This document shows, in pieces, positions 1-8,928 of a stretch of DNA of 64,000 nt. Made by a program: the position numbers and the translations under genes. The notes under the pieces were generated by a model. That model saw nothing but the letters and a program-made list of their open reading frames with translations, had not been told where the DNA came from and did not search any database. This DNA comes from Nocardioides pantholopis (GTDB lineage Bacteria > Actinomycetota > Actinomycetes > Propionibacteriales > Nocardioidaceae). Every line of letters begins with the position of its first letter. Within the stretch, counting starts at the first letter, position 1. Location: NCBI RefSeq assembly GCF_003710085.1, contig NZ_CP033324.1, positions 124,001 to 188,000 of the forward strand, in the 5' to 3' direction.

Positions 1-1
1 G

Positions 2-1711
2 CTCGGCACCGTCGACGGCGAGCGGCTGCTGACCGACCTGCGCCACCTCACCCAGCTCCTGCACGAGCTCGCGACCCGCGAGCAGCTCGGCCTCACGGCC
101 CTGCTGGCCTGGTTCCGCGAGGAGCAGCGCCGCACGACCGCCACCGAGCGGCCGCGGCGGCTCGACTCCGACGCGGCGGCGGTGCAGATCGTCACCGTGC
201 ACGGCAGCAAGGGGCTTCAGTACCCCGTCACCTACCTGCCCTTCGCCTACCAGACCTTCGAGTTCCCCACCGAGGTCGCGCTGTTCCACGACGACACCGG
301 CCGGCGCACCCTCGACGTCAGCGGCTCCGGCCCGGGATGGGAGGCCAACCTGGCCTGCCACCGGGCGGAGGAGGCCGGCGAGGAGCTGCGCGACCTCTAC
401 GTCGCGCTGACCCGGGCCCAGGGTCAGGTGGTCGCGTGGTGGGCGCCCACGTTCAACACCAAGATCGGCGGGCTGCACCGGCTGCTGTTCGGCCGGCGAC
501 CCGGCACCCCCGAGGTCCCCGACGCCCAGGACGTGCGCGACGACGAGCACGCCGCGCGGGTGCTGGGCATGCTCGCGGAGCTCGGCGGCCCGGTCCCGGA
601 GCTCGCCGAGCCGGCCGACTCCCAAGCCCCGGAGCGCCCGGGCCGCCCCGGTGCGCTCGCCGCGCGCCGTTTCGACCGCACCGTCGACACCGACTGGCGG
701 CGCACGTCGTACTCCGGGCTGATCCGGATCGAGGAGGAGCAGGCCGCCGGGCCGGGCGGCGCTGTCGGCAGCGAGCCGGAGGTCGCCGGCCTCGAGGACG
801 AGCCGCCCGCGCCCGACCCCGGCCTCGGTGCCGCCGGGGCCGCCCTCGACCCGGCCGCGTCGGTCCCGTCCCCGATGGCGGACCTGCCTGCGGGAGCCGG
901 GTTCGGCAGCCTGGTCCACGCGGTGCTCGAGCACACCGACCCGGAGGCCCCCGACCTGCGCGCGGAGCTGCGCCGCCACGTCGCCGAGCAGCTGGCCTGG
1001 TGGCCGGCGGAGGTGGGCGTCGACGCGCTGGCCGAGTCCCTGGTGCCGCTCCACGAGACCCCCTTCGGTCCGCTCGCGCCCGGCTGGACGCTGGGCCGGG
1101 TGCCGCTGCGCGACCGGCTGCGCGAGCTGGAGTTCGAGCTGCCGCTGGCCGGCGGCGACGTGCGGGACCGGACCGGTCGCAGCGAGGTGCTGCTGCGCGA
1201 CCTCGCGCCGCTGCTGCGCCGGCACCTGGCCGCCGACGACCCGCTCGCGCCGTACGCCGACCGGCTCGAGACCCGGCCGCTGGGCGACCAGCCGCTGCGC
1301 GGCTACCTCTCCGGCTCCGTCGACGCGGTGCTCCGCCTGGCCACCGAGGACGGCCCGCGCTTCCTCGTCGTGGACTACAAGACCAACATGCTCGGCGAGC
1401 CCGGCCGCCCGCTCACCGCGGCCGACTACGCGCCGCCGCTGCTGGCCGGTGCGATGCTGCACTCCCACTACCCGCTTCAGGCGATGCTCTACTGCGTCGT
1501 CGCGCACCGCTACCTGCGCTGGCGGCTGCCCGGCTACGACCCGGACATCCACCTGGCCGGGGTGCTCTACCTCTACGTCCGCGGCATGTGCGGCGCGGAC
1601 ACCCCGACCGTCGACGGCTGCCCGTCGGGGGTCTTCGGGTGGCGTCCGCCAGCGTCCCTGGTCACCGCGCTGTCCGACGTGCTCGACGGCGTACGGGAGG
1701 AGGGCGCGTGA
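2..1711 (+). CDS. recB: RecB-like exonuclease V beta subunit, C-terminal part (5' truncated by window edge)
   Basis: This is the C-terminal 569 residues of the UvrD-family helicase/nuclease subunit of RecBCD, which processes double-strand DNA ends. The reading frame is open from base 2, so the true start lies outside the window. Visible motifs are VTVHGSKGLQYP (SF1 helicase motif near nt 190-230), YVALTRAQ (motif VI, nt 400-420) and VVDYKTN (nt 1366-1390), the catalytic Asp-x-Lys of the RecB-type PD-(D/E)xK nuclease domain. The stop overlaps the GTG start of recD by the GTGA arrangement, so the two are translationally coupled; recC is expected upstream (inference). The middle (nt 600-880) is an Ala/Gly/Pro-rich linker. 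Confidence 0.87.
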   Translation, partial: LGTVDGERLLTDLRHLTQLLHELATREQLGLTALLAWFREEQRRTTATERPRRLDSDAAAVQIVTVHGSKGLQYPVTYLPFAYQTFEFPTEVALFHDDTGRRTLDVSGSGPGWEANLACHRAEEAGEELRDLYVALTRAQGQVVAWWAPTFNTKIGGLHRLLFGRRPGTPEVPDAQDVRDDEHAARVLGMLAELGGPVPELAEPADSQAPERPGRPGALAARRFDRTVDTDWRRTSYSGLIRIEEEQAAGPGGAVGSEPEVAGLEDEPPAPDPGLGAAGAALDPAASVPSPMADLPAGAGFGSLVHAVLEHTDPEAPDLRAELRRHVAEQLAWWPAEVGVDALAESLVPLHETPFGPLAPGWTLGRVPLRDRLRELEFELPLAGGDVRDRTGRSEVLLRDLAPLLRRHLAADDPLAPYADRLETRPLGDQPLRGYLSGSVDAVLRLATEDGPRFLVVDYKTNMLGEPGRPLTAADYAPPLLAGAMLHSHYPLQAMLYCVVAHRYLRWRLPGYDPDIHLAGVLYLYVRGMCGADTPTVDGCPSGVFGWRPPASLVTALSDVLDGVREEGA

Positions 1712-3537
1712 TCGAGCGCTTCGAGGTCGAGGACCGGTACGACGCACGGCTGGCGGCGGGCGCCACCGGCCTGCTGCGCGCGTTCAACCAGGGCGGGGCG
1801 ATCACGGCGGCCGACGTCCATGTGGCCACCCGGCTCGGGGAGCTGACCGGCACTGCCGACGAGGAGGTCCGGCTCGCGATCGCGCTCGCGGTCCGCGCCG
1901 CCCGGCACGGCTCAGTCTGCGTCGACCTCGCCGCGACAGCGGCGCTCGGTGCGGCCGACGAGGGCGACCCGCTGCCGTGGCCGGCCGCCGAGGGCTGGCT
2001 GGAGCGGGTGGCGGCGAGCCCCGCAGCGGTCGCGTCGGTGCTCCAGGTCGAGCACGGCCTGCTCTACCTGGACCGCTACTGGCGCGAGGAGGGGCAGGTC
2101 CGCGACGACCTGCTGGCCCGGGCGGCCGCGCCCGCGCCGCCGATCGGGGCCGGTCGGCTGGAGTCCACCGCGGAGCGACTCTTCCCCGGGCCCGGGTACG
2201 CCGAGCAGCGCGCCGCCGCGCTGGCCGCGGCCCGCCAGTGGACCACCGTCCTCACCGGCGGCCCCGGCACCGGCAAGACCACGACGGTCGCGGGGCTGCT
2301 GGCGCTGCTGACCGACCAGGCCGAGGCGAGCGGCCGGCGGCTGCGGGTCGCGCTGACCGCGCCCACCGGCAAGGCCGCGGCCCGGCTCCAGCAGGCGGTC
2401 GAGGAGGCGCAGCGCAGCGAGCGGTTCACCGACGCGGACCGCGCCCGGCTGGCCGACCTGAGCGCCTCGACCCTGCACCGCCTGCTCGGCTGGGTGCCGG
2501 AGTCCAGCACCCGCTTCCGCCACCACCGCGGCAACAAGCTCCCGCACGACGTGGTCGTGGTCGACGAGACCTCGATGCTCTCCCTGACGATGATGGCCCG
2601 GCTGCTGGAGTCGGTGCGCCCCGACGCCCGCCTGGTGCTGGTCGGCGACCCCGACCAGCTCGCCTCCGTCGAGGCGGGCGCCGTGCTCTCCGACCTCGTC
2701 CAGGGACTGGCCGGCACCGCTCCGGACGCCGTCGCTGCGCTGCGCACCACCCACCGCTTCGGCGGCAGCATCGGCGCCCTGGCCGAGGCGCTGCGCGCCG
2801 GCGACGCCGACGAGGCCCTGGCGCTGCTCACGTCCGGCGCGGACGACGTCGTGCTCGTCGACCCCGACGACCCGGCCGCCGCCGACGGGATGCGGGACCT
2901 CCTCGTCGAGCACGCCCTCCGGGTCCGCACCGCCGCTCTCGCCGGCGACGCCGAGGCGGCGGTCGCCGCGACCGACGACCACCGGCTGCTCTGCGCCCAC
3001 CGCGACGGGCCGTGGGGCGTGCAGCACTGGAACCGCCAGGTGGAGCGATGGCTGGGCGAGGCGACCGGTCAGCCGGTCGGCGCGGTCTGGGGCCAGGAGT
3101 GGTACGCCGGGCGTCCGCTGCTGGTCACCGCCAACGACTACGGCCTGGACCTGTTCAACGGCGACACCGGCGTGGTCGTCCGCGAGGACGACGAGCTGCG
3201 GGCGGTGGTGGCCGGTCGCGGCGAGCTGGTCCGCTTCGCCATCTCCCGGCTCTCCGACGTCGACACGCTGCACGCGATGACCGTGCACAAGAGCCAGGGC
3301 AGCCAGGCCCGCGAGGTGACGGTGCTGCTGCCGCCGGAGGACTCGCCGCTGCTGACCCGCGAGCTCTTCTACACAGCCGTCACCCGGGCCCAGCGCCGGG
3401 TCCGCGTGGTCGGGTCGCAGGAGTCCGTCCGCGCCGCGATCGGGCGCCGGGCCCAGCGGGCCACCGGTCTGCGGCTCCGTCTGGCCGCCGGTCCGCGGAT
3501 CGGGAGGAACCCGGCCGACCCGGCGCTCGGTCGCTAA
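1708..3537 (+). CDS. recD: RecD, exonuclease V alpha subunit
   Basis: Predicted 609-residue SF1B 5'-3' helicase subunit of RecBCD. The Walker A motif GGPGTGKTT lies near residue 184, VVDETSM (motif II) near 283, VGDPDQLASVEAG (motif III) near 311, TVHKSQG (motif V) near 527 and YTAVTRAQRRV (motif VI) near 552. The length matches the usual 580-620 residues. The GTG start at 1708 overlaps the recB stop, which fixes the start. It is the last gene of the rec operon; the next gene begins 30 bp downstream with its own Shine-Dalgarno. Confidence 0.94.
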   Translation: MIERFEVEDRYDARLAAGATGLLRAFNQGGAITAADVHVATRLGELTGTADEEVRLAIALAVRAARHGSVCVDLAATAALGAADEGDPLPWPAAEGWLERVAASPAAVASVLQVEHGLLYLDRYWREEGQVRDDLLARAAAPAPPIGAGRLESTAERLFPGPGYAEQRAAALAAARQWTTVLTGGPGTGKTTTVAGLLALLTDQAEASGRRLRVALTAPTGKAAARLQQAVEEAQRSERFTDADRARLADLSASTLHRLLGWVPESSTRFRHHRGNKLPHDVVVVDETSMLSLTMMARLLESVRPDARLVLVGDPDQLASVEAGAVLSDLVQGLAGTAPDAVAALRTTHRFGGSIGALAEALRAGDADEALALLTSGADDVVLVDPDDPAAADGMRDLLVEHALRVRTAALAGDAEAAVAATDDHRLLCAHRDGPWGVQHWNRQVERWLGEATGQPVGAVWGQEWYAGRPLLVTANDYGLDLFNGDTGVVVREDDELRAVVAGRGELVRFAISRLSDVDTLHAMTVHKSQGSQAREVTVLLPPEDSPLLTRELFYTAVTRAQRRVRVVGSQESVRAAIGRRAQRATGLRLRLAAGPRIGRNPADPALGR

Positions 3538-3567
3538 GGTCGAGTCCTCCCCGACCTGGAGTTGTGA

Positions 3568-4173
3568 ATGCCGTACCTGCTGCGTGTCGAGCTGCCCGAC
3601 GTACCCGGATCGCTCGGCCGGGTCGCCACCGCCATCGGTGAGGCCGGCGGCGACATCGAGGCGATCGAGATCGTCGACAAGGGCCACGACGGCCTCGCGG
3701 TCGACGACGTGCTGCTCGAGATCGCGCCCGGAACGATGGCGGACACCATCGTCTCGGCCTGCAACGTGCTGCCCGGCGTCCGGGTGGTGTGGATCAGCAG
3801 GTACGCCGCGGGCGGCAACCTCTTCCTCGACCTCGAGGCCGTCGAGGAGCTGACCGCCAACCCGGCGGAGGCCCTGGACCGGCTCGTCGACCTGTTGCCG
3901 ATCACGTTCCGCGCGGACTGGGCGGCCCGGGTCAGCCAGACGGAGGGCGTCGTGCACGCGACCCCGGCCGCGCCGAGCGACCTGGCGTGGATCTCGCTGG
4001 GTCGCGCCGCCCGCCTGGAGACCGGCGACGACAACGTGCACTGCGGGGCCCGGCTCAACCACCAGGAGGCGGTGCTGATCGGCCGCCGCGGTGGTCCGGA
4101 GTTCCTCGACTCCGAGGTCGCCCGGCTGGGGCACCTGGCCTCGCTGGCCATGTCGATCGCGCGCGCCGGCTGA
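3568..4173 (+). CDS. ACT-domain protein of unknown ligand
   Basis: A 201-residue protein that opens with an ACT regulatory fold: LRVELPDVPGSLGRVATAIG, then EAIEIVDKG. This is the amino-acid-binding domain seen in many metabolic regulators. The remaining roughly 110 residues have no catalytic motif that I recognise, so it may be a free-standing ligand sensor. The ATG at 3568 is preceded by GGAG ten bases upstream. It is followed by a 164-bp gap before the next gene. The family call comes from the N-terminal motif only, and the function is unknown. Confidence 0.8.
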   Translation: MPYLLRVELPDVPGSLGRVATAIGEAGGDIEAIEIVDKGHDGLAVDDVLLEIAPGTMADTIVSACNVLPGVRVVWISRYAAGGNLFLDLEAVEELTANPAEALDRLVDLLPITFRADWAARVSQTEGVVHATPAAPSDLAWISLGRAARLETGDDNVHCGARLNHQEAVLIGRRGGPEFLDSEVARLGHLASLAMSIARAG

Positions 4174-4337
4174 AGCCCGCGACACCACGCCCGGAGAGCT
4201 GATCCGGCGATCAACACGGGCCGGTCGGATCTGGTCCAGTCCTGTCACTGATTTGTGGGCGAACTGTTCATATTCGGGGGCGTGTCACCGATAGGAGTAA
4301 CAATTGCTCTATGTCGATGACCTCCTGAGGATGACTC

Positions 4338-5453
4338 GTGCCGAAGCTCGGACGAAGGCCAACGGGTGCGCAGCGCATGCGCCGTGCCCTTCCGACGCTC
4401 GCCATGACCGCCCTGGTCCTGGCGCTGGTGGTGGGCGGCACGGTGAGTCCCACGACCGCCTCCACTGCTAGCGTCGGCGCCACGAAAGCCCCGACGAGCG
4501 CCTCAGGGAAGACCTCCCACGTGTCGACCGCATCGCCCGACGAGCGTCGCAAGAAGAAAAAGAAGAAGAAGCGGGCCCGGCGGCTGGTGGACCGGGTCGA
4601 GTTCGGCGCCTACGTCGACGGGATGACCAACGCTCCCGAGCGTCTGGCCGCCTTCGAGTCGATGGTCCGCACCCCGACCGACATCGCCTCCTACTACTGG
4701 GGGTACGGCGACATCTTCCCGGCCGCGACCGAGCGCGCCTTCGCCCGCGGCGGGACCCGCAAGGTGCTGCTCTCCTGGGACATGGGCCCCACCCGGTTCT
4801 CGGAGTGGACGAGCGGGCAGCACGACGGCTACCTCGACGACCTGGTCAGCGCCGCCCGGGACTACCCGTGGACGGTGTACGTGCGCCCCTGGCCGGAGAT
4901 GAACGGGGACTGGCAGCAGTTCCAGCCGACCGCCGACGGCGATCGCCCCTACGGCGGCACCTACGCGGAGTTCCGCTCGGCCTGGCGCTACCTGGTGACG
5001 TACTTCCGGGCGCGCGGCGTGACCAACCTGCGCTGGGTCTTCAACCCGACCGTGGACGTCTACGCGGGCACCACCCCGGTCGCCAGCATCTGGCCCGGCG
5101 CCGACTACGTCGACGTGCTCGGCATCGACGGCTTCAACTGGGGACAGGACGCGAAGTGGGGACGGTGGAAGTCCTTCCCCGAGCTGTTCACCCCGATGTA
5201 CCGCCGGCTGACCCGGCTGCACCCCACGGCGCCGGTGTGGATCTGCGAGGTCGGCTCGAAGGAGCCGACCCGCGCCGACGGCGCGCCGCGGGACCCCCGG
5301 CACAGCAAGGCCCGGTGGACCAAGGACGCGCTCACCGGGCGCGGCTTCCCGCGGCTGAAGGCGATCGTCTGGTTCCACGCCCGCAAGGAGCGGGATTGGC
5401 GGGTGAACTCCTCGCCGCAGTCGCTGCGGGTGCTGCGCCGGCTGCTCAGGTAG
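4338..5453 (+). CDS. Secreted glycoside hydrolase, GH26-like (endo-mannanase/endoglucanase type)
   Basis: A 371-residue predicted exported glycan hydrolase. The N-terminus has a basic stretch, then a hydrophobic segment (TALVLALVVGGTV, residues about 23-35) typical of a signal peptide, then a strongly basic linker with seven consecutive lysines (nt 4550-4572). The catalytic-domain motifs are VRPWPEMNGDWQQF (acid/base Glu, near residue 190) and VWICEVGSKEP (nucleophile Glu, near residue 300), the two-glutamate layout of GH26 enzymes. GTG 4338 is chosen because GAGG lies 7 bp upstream; ATG 4377 is the alternative. Its 3' end overlaps the convergent sortase gene by 8 bp. Together with the facing synthase operon this suggests processing of a surface glycan (inference). 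Confidence 0.82.
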   Translation: MPKLGRRPTGAQRMRRALPTLAMTALVLALVVGGTVSPTTASTASVGATKAPTSASGKTSHVSTASPDERRKKKKKKKRARRLVDRVEFGAYVDGMTNAPERLAAFESMVRTPTDIASYYWGYGDIFPAATERAFARGGTRKVLLSWDMGPTRFSEWTSGQHDGYLDDLVSAARDYPWTVYVRPWPEMNGDWQQFQPTADGDRPYGGTYAEFRSAWRYLVTYFRARGVTNLRWVFNPTVDVYAGTTPVASIWPGADYVDVLGIDGFNWGQDAKWGRWKSFPELFTPMYRRLTRLHPTAPVWICEVGSKEPTRADGAPRDPRHSKARWTKDALTGRGFPRLKAIVWFHARKERDWRVNSSPQSLRVLRRLLR

Positions 5454-6102
5454 CCGGGGCGCTCCGCGGGTCGACGAGCTCGCCGCGCACGTAGAGCCGG
5501 GCGAGCGAGCCGTACTTCGGCCAGCAGGTGGTCAGCGTCAGCTGGTGGCCGGGCAGCGGGTCGAGGACCCAGTCGGCGTCGTTGTCCACCTTCCGGGGGC
5601 TGGTCGTGAGCCGGTAGGTCCAGGTGCTGGTGCCCTGGGTGATCCGGACCTCGTCGCCGGGGCGCAGCTCCTCGAAGTCGAGGAACGGCGACCCGTGTCC
5701 CGCCCGGTGGCCGGCCAGCGCGACGTTGCCGGCGGCGCCGGGCAGCGGGGTCCCGGCGTAGTGGCCGATCCCGTCGGCGATCACGTCGTCCTCGGTGCCC
5801 TCGAGCACCGCCCACCGCCAGGACTTCCCCAGCCGGGGAATCTCCAGGACGGCGAGCGGACGGCCGTGCTCGACGCCGGCGGCCACCGGCGAAGGTCGGT
5901 TGCGGGTGCTTGCTGCGGCCTGCCCCCCGGCGGCCCCGGCCGTCCCGGCTGCTGCTTGCGTCCCGTCCGCTTCCAGCTGCTCCAGCTGTTCGAGCAGCTC
6001 GGTCTGGGCGCGGGAGGTCTGCAGGCCGGTGACGGCGACGTGCCCGACAGGGACCGCCAGAATCGCGGCGAGCACGATCAGGGCCGCCAGGAGGCGACGC
6101 AT
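5446..6102 (-). CDS. Class E-like sortase (membrane-anchored transpeptidase)
   Basis: A 218-residue sortase. The N-terminal hydrophobic anchor (residues about 3-25) is followed by a short predicted coiled coil rich in Glu/Leu and an Ala/Gly spacer, then the sortase barrel. Catalytic residues are visible: His in LAGHRAGHG (near residue 133), Cys in LTLTTCWPKYG (near 192) and Arg in ARLYVRGEL (near 203). Class E enzymes of Actinobacteria typically cut LAxTG rather than LPxTG, and the gene immediately upstream encodes exactly a LAATG signal. The ATG at 6102 overlaps the stop of that small gene (ATGA), which fixes the start and shows translational coupling. The class assignment is by motif pattern and context. 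Confidence 0.9.
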   Translation of the reverse strand: MRRLLAALIVLAAILAVPVGHVAVTGLQTSRAQTELLEQLEQLEADGTQAAAGTAGAAGGQAAASTRNRPSPVAAGVEHGRPLAVLEIPRLGKSWRWAVLEGTEDDVIADGIGHYAGTPLPGAAGNVALAGHRAGHGSPFLDFEELRPGDEVRITQGTSTWTYRLTTSPRKVDNDADWVLDPLPGHQLTLTTCWPKYGSLARLYVRGELVDPRSAPAT

Positions 6103-6245
6103 CAGTGCAGGCGGGGCAGGATCCGCGCCGCGGCGAGGATGGCGGAGATGATCGCGAACGCGGCCAGGAGCAACCACACCGCGTCGAAGGCGAGGCCCGT
6201 GGCGGCGAGGGCGCCACCCGCGGTGATCGAGCCGTTGTTGTACAT
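6102..6245 (-). CDS. 47-residue LAATG sorting-signal miniprotein, candidate sortase substrate
   Basis: A 47-residue ORF sandwiched between the GT2 synthase (5-bp gap) and the sortase (4-bp ATGA overlap). It reads as a complete cell-wall sorting signal with almost nothing else: 13 residues, then LAATG (residues 14-18), a hydrophobic helix of about 20 residues, and a short tail with two arginines (RILPRLH). There is no separate signal peptide, so the helix would have to insert with the N-terminus outside. Cleavage between Thr and Gly would leave a 17-residue peptide joined to an acceptor. The coding call rests on operon packing and motif match, since it is too short for strong codon evidence. 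Alternatively it may be only a small membrane partner of the synthase. Confidence 0.75.
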   Translation of the reverse strand: MYNNGSITAGGALAATGLAFDAVWLLLAAFAIISAILAAARILPRLH

Positions 6246-6250
6246 CGTTG

Positions 6251-7342
6251 TTACCACTTTCTCTCGGTGCCCAGTGAGGTCTGGGCAAAGGCACGGGCCT
6301 GCACGAACTGCAGGAAGACGTCGAAGGCCATCTCGACGACGATGACGGCGCCGAGCAGCATCTGGCGGGGCCCGCGCGAGCGGACCGTGACCACCCGCTC
6401 GAGCGCGAAGACGCCGGTCAGGGCGAGCCAGAACCAGTGCATCTCCATGCCCAGGATCAGGCCGACGACGAGGCTGGCCAGGTACAGGCCGGTGGCGAGC
6501 ACGCCGAGCGCGCTCAGCGCCTGCCGGCCCCAGTAGCGCCGGGTCACCGGCGTCCAGCCGTAGTCGAGGAGGTTCTCCAGGGCGCCGCGCTTCCAGCGCA
6601 GCCGCTGGTTGGACAGGTCCTTCCAGGTGCACATCACCTCGGTCTCGAGGGTGCACTCGTGGGGCGCGAGGATCCGGTAGCCGAGGTGGAGCAGGGCCAG
6701 CGAGAGCTCGTTGTCCTCGGTGAGGACGTGGACGTCGTAGACCGCGCCCTTCCCGGACCGATCCGGGAGCCAGCCGTCGCGGCGGGCCGTGACGACCTCC
6801 TCGAGGACCGGGATCGGAAAGACCGACGCGGTGCCGGTGAGCACCAGCGCCCGCCCCTTGAGGCGGCGTACGTCGCGCTCGTAGCGGGCGTACTCGTTGC
6901 GCTGGAAGGTGCCGAGCAGCCCGCCGCCCGGCCCGCCGCGGAAGGTCCCGCCCACGCCTCCGAGCGTGGGGTCGGCCAGGTGGCCTCGCGCCACCTCGAG
7001 GAACTGCGGGTCGAGCGCGCAGTCGGCGTCCATGACCAGCACCAGGTGGGTGGGGTCCAGGGTGGGCAGGATCTCGGCGAGCGCCTGGTTCAGCGCGCCG
7101 GCCTTCTTGTGGACGTTGTCGACCGGGAAGAAGACCTCGGCTCCGCGGGACAGGGCGATCTCCGCGGTCCGGTCGGTGCAGTTGTCGGCGACGACGACGA
7201 CGCGCTCCGGGGGATGGGTCTGGCCGGCCAGCGAGTCCAGCGCCGCCCCCAGCGACGCCTCTTCGTTGTGCGCGGGGAGCAGTGCGACCAGCGGGCCGAC
7301 GGTGCGTGCGGTGCCCTCGGCCCGCCTCGTCGTGGTGGTCAT
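6251..7342 (-). CDS. Processive GT2 glycosyltransferase (polysaccharide synthase type)
   Basis: A 363-residue membrane glycosyltransferase. It carries the full signature of processive beta-glycan synthases: LLPAHNEE at the N-terminus, VVADNCTDRTAE (nucleotide binding), VMDADCAL (DxD, near residue 104), VLTEDNELSL (catalytic TED, near 208) and QRLRWKRGALEN (Q(Q/R)xRW, near 247). Two or three transmembrane segments follow (residues about 275-350). Cellulose, hyaluronan and poly-GlcNAc synthases share this layout; the sugar cannot be read from sequence. It heads a three-gene operon with the LAATG miniprotein and the sortase, an association that suggests a wall-linked or processed exopolysaccharide (inference). 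Confidence 0.9.
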   Translation of the reverse strand: MTTTTRRAEGTARTVGPLVALLPAHNEEASLGAALDSLAGQTHPPERVVVVADNCTDRTAEIALSRGAEVFFPVDNVHKKAGALNQALAEILPTLDPTHLVLVMDADCALDPQFLEVARGHLADPTLGGVGGTFRGGPGGGLLGTFQRNEYARYERDVRRLKGRALVLTGTASVFPIPVLEEVVTARRDGWLPDRSGKGAVYDVHVLTEDNELSLALLHLGYRILAPHECTLETEVMCTWKDLSNQRLRWKRGALENLLDYGWTPVTRRYWGRQALSALGVLATGLYLASLVVGLILGMEMHWFWLALTGVFALERVVTVRSRGPRQMLLGAVIVVEMAFDVFLQFVQARAFAQTSLGTERKW

Positions 7343-7381
7343 AGCGCCAGCATTGGTGGCCGCCTACCACCTCAACCAGAC

Positions 7382-7421
7382 CCTGAGGCCAACCTTGCGG
7401 GGATGGGGTTGGAACCTGAGG
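7382..7421. promoter_or_regulatory. Paired CCTGAGG sites with inner inverted repeat upstream of the GT2 operon
   Basis: CCTGAGG occurs at 7382-7388 and 7415-7421, 33 bp apart or about three helical turns. Between them CCAACC (7389-7394) and GGTTGG (7407-7412) form an inverted repeat with a 12-nt spacer. The block lies 40-80 bp upstream of the synthase start. It could be an operator or part of the leader; no regulator is known for it. Confidence 0.3.
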
Positions 7422-7473
7422 AAACCGGGTGCCCTCTTGGGGCTCTTTTGAGGTTTACCGCAGCCCCGGCTGG

Positions 7474-7914
7474 TTACTCCCGCTCGAGCACGAAGACCGG
7501 GATCTCCCGGTCGGTCTTCTCCTGGTAGGAGGCGTACGTCGGCCAGGTCTGGACGGCGTACTGCCACCACTCCTCGCGCTCCGCGCCGGTCACCATCCGG
7601 GCCCGGTAGGTGTGCTTCTCCGCGCCGTCCTGGAGCTCGACCTCGGGGTGCTCGAGGAAGTTGTAGTACCAGGTCGGGTGCTTGGGGGCGCCGCCCAAGG
7701 ACGCGATCGCGACGTAGGTGCCGTCGCGCTCCACGCGCATGACCGGGTTCTTGCGCAGCTTGCCCGACTTCGCGCCCACCGAGGTGATCACCACGATCGG
7801 GTCGTCGCTGTCGAGCAGGGTGTTCGCGCGTTGGCCGTTGGAGGCCTCGAACTCCGCGACCTGGTCGCGGACCCACTGCTCGGGACTGGGCTCGTACTCA
7901 CCGTGAAGTGCCAT
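7474..7914 (-). CDS. Deazaflavin (F420)-dependent nitroreductase-family protein
   Basis: A 146-residue protein of the Ddn-like split beta-barrel family. Recognisable features are VVITSVGAKSGKLRKNPVMR (F420-phosphate-binding basic loop), YVAIASLGGAPKHPTWYYN and the C-terminal IPVFVLER. The length is typical. ATG 7914 is preferred over an upstream in-frame start because the conserved region begins shortly after it. Family members use reduced F420 to reduce quinones or nitro compounds. The gene is divergent from menB (55 bp between starts), which is consistent with a quinone link but does not prove one. Confidence 0.86.
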   Translation of the reverse strand: MALHGEYEPSPEQWVRDQVAEFEASNGQRANTLLDSDDPIVVITSVGAKSGKLRKNPVMRVERDGTYVAIASLGGAPKHPTWYYNFLEHPEVELQDGAEKHTYRARMVTGAEREEWWQYAVQTWPTYASYQEKTDREIPVFVLERE

Positions 7915-7969
7915 GCCATACCCGTGACCAGCCGACGGATGAGTATGCGCCCGGGGATAGCCTGCGCGC

Positions 7970-8914
<945 letters not shown>

Positions 8915-8928
8915 GCGGCGGCCGGGTC

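Noticed and set aside
337-1707. Long open frames overlapping recB, and many others of 150-900 codons across the window
   Set aside because: In such GC-rich DNA the antisense and shifted frames stay open by chance; their products are Arg/Pro/Ala-rich with no family motifs, and a clear gene occupies the same DNA.
4174-4337. Riboswitch upstream of the GH26-like gene
   Set aside because: The 164-bp gap is relatively AT-rich but I could not fit any known riboswitch core; it most likely holds only a promoter.
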